The notes beneath the pieces were generated by a model that had not been told where the DNA came from, searched no databases, and saw only the letters and a list, made by a program, of their open reading frames with translations. Made by a program: the position numbers and the translations under genes. A stretch of 64,000 bases of DNA from JAVJQS01 sp040218815 (GTDB taxonomy: Bacteria; Bacteroidota; Bacteroidia; Flavobacteriales_E; Vicingaceae), in the NCBI GenBank assembly GCA_040218815.1, contig JAVJQS010000004.1:434001-498000 (forward strand), in the 5' to 3' direction. Shown here piece by piece: positions 8,698-15,867 of the stretch (positions are counted from its first letter, which is position 1; each line of letters starts with the position of its first letter).

Positions 8698-9243
8698 ATG
8701 GAGCTTCAATCCAACAATTTAGAGACTACCTCTATTAAAGCAGAAAAGACATCTTGCTCAAACTGCTCAAAATCAATAAAGAAAAATGAAACCTTTTGTG
8801 GAAATTGTGGCTTCCCAGAGAATGGTAGTGAGCAAGAAAAAAAGAAATTTAATTACAGTAAAAAACTAAAGCAAAACGTACTTGATGATTCCAAAAAGAA
8901 ATTAAAGAACGTAAAAATTGTTCTCTATATTATGGCAGGAATCAATTTTATTGCTGGCATCTACTACTTAACACAACCTGCTGCTATAGCAGAAGTAATT
9001 GCTTCTATATTTGCAACTTGTATCTTTCTCGGATGTGCCCTATGGGTAAATAAAAAACCGCTTATCGCTGTACTTTCAGCTTTTGGTTTTTGGTTGTTGA
9101 TTCAAATTCTTACCGCTATCTTAACACCTGAGTCATTATTTCAAGGTCTCCTTTTGAAATTTATAATTATCAGCATATTCATTAAGGGAATAAAGTCTGC
9201 AAAGGATTACAAAGACTTTTCTGCAAAATTGAATTTCGCTTAA
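8698..9243 (+). CDS. Zinc-ribbon membrane protein
   Basis: 181 residues. An N-terminal zinc ribbon is formed by CSNC and CGNC (about residues 18-40), followed by a lysine-rich linker and three or four membrane helices (ILYIMAGINFIAGIYYL, IFATCIFLGCALWV, AVLSAFGFWLLIQILTAIL, and a weaker one). The ribbon would face the cytoplasm. The next gene starts at the very next base after this stop codon and has the same ribbon-plus-membrane layout, so the pair probably works together. Molecular role not known. Confidence 0.75.
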   Translation: MELQSNNLETTSIKAEKTSCSNCSKSIKKNETFCGNCGFPENGSEQEKKKFNYSKKLKQNVLDDSKKKLKNVKIVLYIMAGINFIAGIYYLTQPAAIAEVIASIFATCIFLGCALWVNKKPLIAVLSAFGFWLLIQILTAILTPESLFQGLLLKFIIISIFIKGIKSAKDYKDFSAKLNFA

Positions 9244-10008
9244 TTGGAAGATCAATTTACTGCCGCTGACAAATCTACTTGCACTAAATGTGAAAGCATT
9301 TTTTTTGATGATAGTGTTTTTTGTAAAACTTGCGGAAGCAAGAGAATTGAAGCCATTCTAAAAGAAAAAACTCACGATAATAATTACAAGTCCAACCTTA
9401 AACAGCTCTCTGTATACTCCTTTCTCATTTTGATATTGCTATCCATTGCAGGTATTAGTGATTATTCTTTTGCAATGGACATTTTTTGGACGGTCTTCTT
9501 TGCTTTTATTGATGTTGGGTTTGCTTATTCCAATGGTGCTACTTTTTCATTGGTTTTTCCAAATAAAGTACTATTAAAACCTTTACTTTCTATTATTGGA
9601 ATAGCCATAATTTCAGGCATATTTATTCATTTTGCTGTTGGAGAATTAAATATTATTCTTTTTGGTGAAGACGTCACCTTGCTTTACTCTTCTGATGAGA
9701 CAGCCTATCCATTGTTACTTTCTATCATTAGCGTTGCTGTATTTCCAGCTATTTTTGAAGAATTAGCCTTTAGAGGGTTTCTCTTTAATAACATAAGCTA
9801 CTTATCAGGTAAGAAAGGGGCTGTGATTGGATCTGCTTTTTTGTTTACACTAGCACACTTTTCAATACTTAGCTTTTTTTGGTTATTTCCTTTTGGACTA
9901 CTTTTAGGATACTTCAGAAGCCGTTATAATACGCTAATTTATGGTATGATTGGTCATTTTACTCACAATGCTACTGCACTATTGATTGAATATAGTTTAT
10001 TGGAATAA
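9244..10008 (+). CDS. CPBP intramembrane glutamic protease with zinc ribbon
   Basis: 254 residues starting with TTG directly after the upstream TAA. The N-terminus has a zinc ribbon (CTKC ... CKTCG). The CPBP (Abi/Rce1-like) domain occupies the C-terminal half: FEELAFRGFLFN provides the EExxxR motif, TLAHFS the second motif and GHFTHNATALL the third, within about seven hydrophobic helices. The family comprises membrane-embedded glutamate proteases, some acting in prenyl-protein processing or in immunity to peptides. The substrate here may be linked to the adjoining zinc-ribbon membrane protein. The fused ribbon is a less common addition. Confidence 0.85.
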   Translation: MEDQFTAADKSTCTKCESIFFDDSVFCKTCGSKRIEAILKEKTHDNNYKSNLKQLSVYSFLILILLSIAGISDYSFAMDIFWTVFFAFIDVGFAYSNGATFSLVFPNKVLLKPLLSIIGIAIISGIFIHFAVGELNIILFGEDVTLLYSSDETAYPLLLSIISVAVFPAIFEELAFRGFLFNNISYLSGKKGAVIGSAFLFTLAHFSILSFFWLFPFGLLLGYFRSRYNTLIYGMIGHFTHNATALLIEYSLLE

Positions 10009-10363
10009 TAGAATAAAATGTATAATCTATTGCTCACAAAAGCTAGAAGGGTTTCTATAGTTCACTTATCCAAGACAAATCAGGAGCTAATTTGCATTTA
10101 TTCATCATTTCTTTGACTTTTTCAATCCAACTCTTGATTCAATCATTTTGCCAAATGGTTGATTTGGTTTACCCTATTGAACGCTAAAACACCTTTAAGT
10201 TGCCTTGTTTATTCCTTTTATGACTTAAGCATTTCTATACACTAAAGACAAAGTAGTCATTCTATTTGGTCATTTTTTTTATTCTTTTGCATTGGAAATT
10301 GATTAAACCAACCTTGCCATTCTGATTTTTACTTAAGAACTTACAGCCAGAAATTAAACAAAA
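10009..10363. other. 355-bp spacer, no gene seen
   Basis: No ORF or RNA gene is supported. The stretch holds ordinary AT-rich sequence and some T-rich runs; no convincing terminator hairpin or promoter pair was found. It separates the CPBP gene from the NRAMP-like gene and presumably contains the promoter of the latter. Confidence 0.5.
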
Positions 10364-11569
10364 ATGGGCATTAGCATAAAGCAATTGGGGCCAGGACTCT
10401 TGTATGCAGGAGCGGCAGTAGGCGTATCGCATTTGGTTCAATCTACACGAGCTGGTGCCAGCTATGGATTAATCATGATTGCCGTAGTCATCACCGCTAA
10501 TGTATTGAAGTACCCTTTTTTTAAAGCTGGGCCCATCTATGCCGCACAAAGTGGCAAAAGTCTTTTAGAAGCTTTCCATGAAGAAGGAAAGTTAGCCATG
10601 GCCCTTTTTTACATTGCCACTATAGGAACCATGTTTGCCGTTCAAGCAGGAGTTACCTTGATTACTGCTAGCGTGGTTTCCTCCATCTTTTGCTTGAGCT
10701 TGCCGCTTTGGCAAGTTTCTGCTGGAATATTGGCGATATGCTTTAGCATTTTGGTTATTGGGAAATACAAATGGCTCAACGGCATCATTAAATGGGTAAT
10801 CCTGTTGTTGAGTGTAACTACTCTTATTACGCTCATTGCAGCTTTTGCTCAACCTGTTGAAAAGGCTGTTGAATCAATTGCTTTCGATTTTTCAAACACG
10901 GTAGATGTATTGTTTTTAATCGCCTTAGTAGGCTGGATGCCGGCACCTTTAGATATTTCCCTTTGGCATTCGGAATGGACCTTAGCCGACCTGCATAAAA
11001 AAAGTGTACCCACTGCCCTCTTAGATTTTAAGATTGGCTACTGGGGTACCACCCTCTTAGCGATTGTATTTATTGCTTTAGGTAGCCTGATTTTAAGGGG
11101 AAGCGATGAGACGCTTTCATCCAGTGGAGCCGTATTTGCCTCACAAGTTATTGGCATGTACACCACTACATTGGGCGATTGGGCTTTTGCAATAGTAGCA
11201 ACTGCTGCCTTTACTACCATGTTTAGCACTACCCTTACCGTTTTGGATGCCTTCCCACGGGTGCTCGACAAAGCCATTGGTTTATCTTTTAATAAACCTG
11301 TTGGTAAAAGTTATGTGTGGCTTTTATTGGTGACTATCCTAGGTGCTTTAACGGTTTTGATTTACTTGATGGAAAACATGAAACAATTGATTGACTTAGC
11401 GACCAGCATTTCATTCATTACAGCACCAATATTGGCTTTTTTAATGCTGAAAGTATGTTGGAAAAACAAAGCCGTACTCAATTATTTCAGCAAAAGCGAG
11501 CATGTAATTGCTTTCGCTGGCTTTGGCTTTTTAATCGCCTTTAGTTTGTTGTATTTGTACTTGGGTTAG
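10364..11569 (+). CDS. NRAMP-family transporter, non-canonical metal site
   Basis: 401 residues, about 11 membrane helices. The start GPGLLYAGAAVGVSHLVQST and the surrounding helix spacing match NRAMP (SLC11) transporters. However, the canonical helix-1 DPGN motif reads AVGVSH and the helix-6 metal motif reads MPAPLDISLWHS instead of MPHN. The residues that normally coordinate Mn or Fe are therefore largely changed. Proteins with such changes belong to NRAMP-related branches whose substrate may differ from transition metals (magnesium or non-metal). It is an inner-membrane protein encoded as a single gene, with no linked metal regulator. Confidence 0.8.
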   Translation: MGISIKQLGPGLLYAGAAVGVSHLVQSTRAGASYGLIMIAVVITANVLKYPFFKAGPIYAAQSGKSLLEAFHEEGKLAMALFYIATIGTMFAVQAGVTLITASVVSSIFCLSLPLWQVSAGILAICFSILVIGKYKWLNGIIKWVILLLSVTTLITLIAAFAQPVEKAVESIAFDFSNTVDVLFLIALVGWMPAPLDISLWHSEWTLADLHKKSVPTALLDFKIGYWGTTLLAIVFIALGSLILRGSDETLSSSGAVFASQVIGMYTTTLGDWAFAIVATAAFTTMFSTTLTVLDAFPRVLDKAIGLSFNKPVGKSYVWLLLVTILGALTVLIYLMENMKQLIDLATSISFITAPILAFLMLKVCWKNKAVLNYFSKSEHVIAFAGFGFLIAFSLLYLYLG

Positions 11570-11723
11570 TGTGGCTGAACTATCTCTAAAAAATAGAATA
11601 AAATAAGTAAAAAGAGAGAGAATTAATCTTTCATTTTTTATTTTCACTTTTGATAAGCTGAAAATCTTTTTTTTCAATTAAGCTTAACTTGTAATTGTAA
11701 ACTACAACATCTTAATTTGTCCA

Positions 11724-12641
11724 ATGATAAGTATTACAGTAGTAGGTTTTGGAAATGTAGGAGCACTATTAAGTGCACACTTGCTTGAGAATACACTTCC
11801 TATTCAATTAAATATTATGGAGCCAAGTGAAGACAAAGAAGGGGCCCTAGTTGATTTAGCCCATACTTTGGCATTTATCCCCAATAAAACGCTTCACCAC
11901 AATGATGAAAAGCTATTTTTAACAGCAGACTTCATCTTTTATACTGCTGGTATCGCTAACCAGCATGGAGCTTCTCGCTTATCTACCGCCAAAGAAAATA
12001 TGGCCTTATGCAAGGAGATTTTTGGGGCTAAAATTTTCAAAAAGTCAAGCACCATCATAGTGATTTCAAATCCAGTAGATCTTATTTCACGTACTGTTTA
12101 TCATTACTCTAGGCTTCCAGCCAATCAGGTAATCGGAACAGGAACTTTGCTAGACAGTATTCGTTTATCTTATTACTTATCTAGCATCTCCAACTCTCCA
12201 GTTGACGGTTTTGAGTCTTGGGTTCTTGGCGAGCACGGCGCTTCTCAAGTACCCATCTATTCAGCATGTAAATTCCAAGAAGAACCATTGTTAGCTAATT
12301 CCTTTTACACTTCCGATAAATTAGATCATGCAGCAAAACAGACTAAAAACGCCGCTTATCATATTAGACAAACACAAGTAGGAACAAAATATGGTGTGGT
12401 AAAATGTGCCGCAACCATATTTGAATACATCTACAATGGAAAGGAAAATTTATTACCACTTTCTGTTCTTACTACTGATTATTATCGTGAATTACTTCAG
12501 CTTGAGCAAAACATCTATATCAGCCTTCCTGTAAAGCTCAAGAATGGAAAAACAGAAGTTATTGATGCATTTAAAATGTCAGAAAAAGAATTACATGCGC
12601 TCAGGAGATCAGCAAAAATTTTATCAGAAGTTTCAAAATGA
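11724..12641 (+). CDS. Lactate/malate dehydrogenase family protein
   Basis: 305 residues. The NAD-binding N-terminus has GFGNVG; ISNPVDL, GTGTLLDSIR and GEHG (catalytic His) follow in the order of the LDH/MDH superfamily. In the substrate-specificity loop, AGIANQHGASR aligns with the LDH/MDH loop. By my hand alignment the residue at position 102 is Asn, neither Gln (lactate) nor Arg (malate). A 2-hydroxyacid oxidoreductase acting in the cytoplasm is likely, but the substrate is open. It is followed 18 bp later by an FMN reductase gene on the same strand. Confidence 0.85.
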   Translation: MISITVVGFGNVGALLSAHLLENTLPIQLNIMEPSEDKEGALVDLAHTLAFIPNKTLHHNDEKLFLTADFIFYTAGIANQHGASRLSTAKENMALCKEIFGAKIFKKSSTIIVISNPVDLISRTVYHYSRLPANQVIGTGTLLDSIRLSYYLSSISNSPVDGFESWVLGEHGASQVPIYSACKFQEEPLLANSFYTSDKLDHAAKQTKNAAYHIRQTQVGTKYGVVKCAATIFEYIYNGKENLLPLSVLTTDYYRELLQLEQNIYISLPVKLKNGKTEVIDAFKMSEKELHALRRSAKILSEVSK

Positions 12642-12659
12642 AAAAATAAAGTCACCAAT

Positions 12660-13175
12660 ATGAAAATTCTCGCCATTTCTGGATCAGCCTCAAAAAACAG
12701 CAGTAATTTTTACTTGCTAAAAGCAATAGCGGGATTCATTCAAGAAAAACATAAAACAGAGGTATACCAAGGACTTTATGATTTTCAGTTGTTTACACCA
12801 ACTAATCTAAAAAATGGAGTGCCAGAGAAAATTAAAGTGCTTAAAAGTAAAATCTCGAGTGCAGATGTGCTAATTATCTCTACTCCCGAATATACGCGCA
12901 ACATTCCAGCGGCATTAAAAAACCTGATTGAATGGTGTACTGCTTCAGGAGAGTTTACCAATAAAAGAGTGGTAGCCATTACTTTTACCCCTCATGAACC
13001 TCGTGGTGAACATGCCATGGCTTCGCTTTTGGCTTCCTTAAAAACAATGGAAGCTAAAGTAATTGCCCAAATTGCGCTTTATAAATCAGTACTTGAAATC
13101 GAAGATCAGCAAGTTATTTTAGACAGTTTAAGTAAAGAAATGATTCAGGCAACAATGGAGTTATTGGAGTCTTGA
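12660..13175 (+). CDS. NAD(P)H-dependent FMN reductase family
   Basis: 171 residues with a flavodoxin-like fold. The FMN phosphate loop is SGSASKNSSN at the N-terminus and the ribityl/ring segment PEYTRNIPAALKNLIEWC near residue 80, typical of the NADPH-dependent FMN/azoreductase (ArsH/YieF-like) family. These cytosolic enzymes reduce flavins, quinones or azo compounds with NAD(P)H. Probably cotranscribed with the LDH-like gene 18 bp upstream. A 9-bp stem-loop follows seven bases after its stop. Confidence 0.88.
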   Translation: MKILAISGSASKNSSNFYLLKAIAGFIQEKHKTEVYQGLYDFQLFTPTNLKNGVPEKIKVLKSKISSADVLIISTPEYTRNIPAALKNLIEWCTASGEFTNKRVVAITFTPHEPRGEHAMASLLASLKTMEAKVIAQIALYKSVLEIEDQQVILDSLSKEMIQATMELLES

Positions 13176-13182
13176 GCCTAAA

Positions 13183-13204
13183 GTTGAGTTATTTTTAACT
13201 CAAC
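13183..13204 (+). terminator. Stem-loop after FMN reductase gene
   Basis: GTTGAGTTA (13183-13191), loop TTTT and TAACTCAAC (13196-13204) give a perfect 9-bp stem just after the stop codon. There is no T-run on the plus-strand 3' side, so intrinsic termination is only weakly supported. The right arm merges with the start of the decayed queA copy. Confidence 0.4.
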
Positions 13205-13300
13205 AACAAAGAACTATCCCCAAAACTCAAGAATCGAAAGTCATTTTTAAAAGCTTAGTCATATACTTTTTTTCAATCGTCTCAAGTCTGGGCTGCTACT
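13197..13300 (-). pseudogene. Decayed copy of the 3' end of queA
   Basis: About 104 bp match the end of the intact queA gene (14651-14755) at roughly 80% by eye. Read on the minus strand, the frame still gives DD-KKVY--AFKNDFRFLSFGDSSLLL, interrupted by three stop codons and with changed residues. The same string ends the real QueA protein. It lies in the same orientation as queA, on the other side of the hairpin array and HUH transposase. It is non-functional and marks a duplication event connected with the element. Confidence 0.85.
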
Positions 13301-13367
13301 TAATACAAAAAACTAACAGTCGAAAGGATTTACAACAGTAAATGCTAAGTTTATTTTAAAAGGTGTC

Positions 13368-14069
13368 GCAGCTATGCTGCTCGTATCCTACTAAGTTTAA
13401 ATTATTAATGAGATTTCACTGCTACGCAGTTAGCTTTAGTCTAATTAACCGCCATATAAAGAGCTAATTCAATTCCTAGTTTTATTTAATTACTTTAGTT
13501 GCTAGCTACATCGTGGCGATAGCTTAATAAAAGTAAATTACAATTGTACCACATCGCGGTATTTTCTTAACAATAAAGTTTAAATGTTTCGCAGCTATGC
13601 TGCTCGTATCCTACTAAGTTTAAATTATTAATGAGATTTCACTGCTGCGCAGCTAGCTTTAGTGTAATTAGCCACCTTATAATAAACTGATTCAATACCT
13701 AGTAATATTTAATTACTTTAGTTGCTAGCCACATCGTGGCGATATTTTAATAAAAGAATAAAAGTAAATTCCAATTGAACCGCATCGCGGTGACACCACA
13801 AAAGGGCTTATATGTATCGCAGCTATGCTGCTATTGCCTTCTTGATATTGTTTTGTTAGTAATATTTCACTGCTACGCAGTTTGCTTTGAAATAGTTAAC
13901 TTAATTTATTTGATTCTTAAAATGTCAGTTCTATGTAATTAACTTTAGGTTAAATAACCGATTTTCAACATGCTAGATCAGTTCCCTAGTATTATTTAAT
14001 TACTTTAGTTGCTAGCCACATCGTGGCGATAGCTTAATAAAAGTAAATTACAATTGAACCGCATCGCGG
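13368..14069. repeat. Three tandem ~225-bp blocks, each with four mini-hairpins
   Basis: Each block has four palindromes in fixed order, all with 4-5 bp stems and 3-nt loops. Type A GCAGC-TAT-GCTGC is at 13368, 13591 and 13819. Type B ACTGC-TAC-GCAGT is at 13418, 13642 (variant loop TGC) and 13869. Type C ATCG-TGG-CGAT is at 13510, 13733 and 14020. Type D CCGC-ATC-GCGG is at 13549 (one arm base changed), 13780 and 14059. The sequence between the hairpins is also conserved (for example TTTAATTACTTTAGTTGCTA before type C). The third block carries an extra ~60 bp between B and C. This resembles BIME-like clusters recognised by RAYT transposases; it could also yield structured RNA. Confidence 0.85.
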
Positions 14070-14106
14070 TGTTACCAAAGCATACTAACTACTAACCCAA
14101 TTTATC

Positions 14107-14565
14107 ATGGCTAATACCTACACTCAATTATACTTTCATACTATATTCGCAGTAAAAGGCAGAAGTAATTTAATTTCAAAAAATTGGAAAATCAACTTAT
14201 ATAAATACATCTCAGGTATTGTGATTAACAAAGGTCAAAAGTTAATGAGTATAAATGGTGTTCAAAATCACTTGCATATCCTTTTAGGAACGCAAGCTGA
14301 TTGTAAATTATCTGATTTAATAAGAGACATTAAAGCCAATTCATCCAAATGGATTAATGAGAATAGACTTGTGGCAGGAAAATTTGAATGGCAAAGAGGG
14401 TTTGGGGCATTCTCGGTTAGTCAATCAGATGTAAAAAGAGTTATTGAATACATTAATAATCAAGAAGAACACCATAAAGTAAAATCCTTTAAAAAAGAGT
14501 ATTTGGAGTTATTAAGTGCCCATGAAATCGATTATAAAACGGAGTACACATTCGAGGACCATTGA
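14107..14565 (+). CDS. HUH (Y1) transposase, IS200/RAYT-like
   Basis: 152 residues, complete for a single-domain Y1 transposase. The metal-binding HUH motif is NHLHILLG near residue 58, and the catalytic tyrosine lies in VIEYINNQEEHH near residue 119. IS200/IS605 TnpA and RAYT proteins nick single-stranded DNA at hairpins and form a 5'-phosphotyrosine link. The array of short palindromes directly upstream suggests its substrate. No TnpB or serine recombinase accompanies it. The gene is intact, with ATG start 37 bp after the last hairpin. Confidence 0.9.
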   Translation: MANTYTQLYFHTIFAVKGRSNLISKNWKINLYKYISGIVINKGQKLMSINGVQNHLHILLGTQADCKLSDLIRDIKANSSKWINENRLVAGKFEWQRGFGAFSVSQSDVKRVIEYINNQEEHHKVKSFKKEYLELLSAHEIDYKTEYTFEDH

Positions 14566-14649
14566 AGCACGTATCGAAGGGCATAAAGAAAACACTCAGG
14601 GTACTTTAAATAGTATCCAAGACCAACAGGATTTACCTATAATTCATCG

Positions 14650-15852
14650 TCATCTCAACAACAGCGAACTATCTCCATAACTCAAGAATCGAAAGTCATT
14701 TTTAAAAGCATAGGCATATACTTTTTTCCAGTCATCTCCTATCCAGGCGGCTACTAAAGACAATAAAGTGCTCTTTGGTTGATGAAAGTTGGTAATCAAT
14801 CCATCGATTGATTTCCATTGATAGCTTGGCATTATAAATAGAGCAGAATGAAAATCTATTTCATTTTCTCCGCTCTGCTCCAATACTTCTAAAAGGAAAT
14901 CACAAGCTTGCTTCCAAGTCCAGCCTGATGGTAACTCATAAGCATCTTCTTGTTTTAAGCTTCGTTCATTTAGCTTATTGCTCTGATGCATCTTCACTGC
15001 CAACCAATACAAACTTTCTAAAGAGCGCAAGCTGGTTGTCCCTACGCTTATAATCTTACCCTTTTTATCGGCTAATTGAGCTATGGTCGATTTAGAAATT
15101 ACAATGCGTTCTTCATGTATGTCGTGGGCGACTAATTTATCTGTTTTAACGGCTCGAAAAGTTCCAGCACCCACATAAAGGGTTAAATAAGCCAATTCAT
15201 GTCCTTGAGATTGAAGTTGTTGCAATTGGGGTTTCACAAAATGCAGTCCTGCTGTTGGTGCAGCCACAGCTCCTTCTGTTTTTGCATAAACTGTTTGATA
15301 ATTATCTTGATCAGCGAGTTCAGTTTCACGATTCAAATAAGGTGGTAAAGGAATTTCTCCAGCTTCTTCTAATATTTCTGAAAATTCAACTCCTCCACTC
15401 CATTCAAATTGAATAATTACATCGTTGGTTCGCTTTTCTATAATACTTGCTTTTAATAGTGTGCCTGCAATTTCTAATTCAAGAATGTCGCTTAGTTTAA
15501 AGCGCTTTAAATTGCCAACTAAACACTGCCATTTGCAGTTGCTTTTTGCGCTTAAGGCTTGTTCTACTGTGCTTTCAAAGGGTTCAAGACAAAAGATTTC
15601 AATCTTCGCCCCTGTCTTCTTTCTAAAATATAAACGTGCAGCCAAAACCTTGGTATCATTAAAAACTAGAACAGACTCTTCTGGTAAATACTGCTTGAGG
15701 TTTTTAAACTGATCCTCTCCCAGCTTTCCCGCCTGATAGGTCAATAGTTTCGATTGATTACGATTGGCTAAAGGATATTTTGCAATCCGATCTTCAGGTA
15801 AATTATAATTAAAATCTTCGGAGGTTAAATCAGCTCGGTTCATGAATGGCAA
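14650..15852 (-). CDS. queA: S-adenosylmethionine:tRNA ribosyltransferase-isomerase
   Basis: 400 residues. QueA transfers and isomerises the ribosyl group of SAM onto 7-aminomethyl-deazaguanine in tRNA, giving epoxyqueuosine. Diagnostic segments are YNLPEDRIAKYPL at the N-terminus, VLVFNDTKVLAARL, AAPTAGLHF, TLYVGAGTFRAVK, TTSLRSLES and the end LITNFHQPKSTLLSLVAAW. Length slightly above the ~350 of Proteobacteria is usual for this phylum. The ATG codons at residues 1 and 4 are both possible starts. It follows mutS2 by 15 bp on the same strand. Its last ~100 bp are duplicated as a pseudogene at 13.2 kb. Confidence 0.96.
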   Translation of the reverse strand: MPFMNRADLTSEDFNYNLPEDRIAKYPLANRNQSKLLTYQAGKLGEDQFKNLKQYLPEESVLVFNDTKVLAARLYFRKKTGAKIEIFCLEPFESTVEQALSAKSNCKWQCLVGNLKRFKLSDILELEIAGTLLKASIIEKRTNDVIIQFEWSGGVEFSEILEEAGEIPLPPYLNRETELADQDNYQTVYAKTEGAVAAPTAGLHFVKPQLQQLQSQGHELAYLTLYVGAGTFRAVKTDKLVAHDIHEERIVISKSTIAQLADKKGKIISVGTTSLRSLESLYWLAVKMHQSNKLNERSLKQEDAYELPSGWTWKQACDFLLEVLEQSGENEIDFHSALFIMPSYQWKSIDGLITNFHQPKSTLLSLVAAWIGDDWKKVYAYAFKNDFRFLSYGDSSLLLR

Positions 15853-15867
15853 AAGTAGTTTTCAAAT

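Larger units (their letters stand above)
13360..14570 (+). mobile_element. REP/RAYT-like element: hairpin blocks plus HUH transposase
   Basis: A unit of about 1.2 kb composed of three tandem hairpin blocks (13368-14069) and one complete single-domain HUH transposase gene (14107-14565) immediately downstream. It lies between a decayed copy and the living copy of the queA 3' end. This layout (short palindromes next to a Y1 transposase without obvious terminal ends of an autonomous IS) is that of REP-associated tyrosine transposases. Whether it still moves is unknown. Confidence 0.7.

Noticed and set aside
13368..14069. CRISPR-like array
   Set aside because: Repeats are ~225 bp blocks with several different mini-hairpins and conserved spacers, not uniform short repeats with unique spacers; no cas genes nearby.
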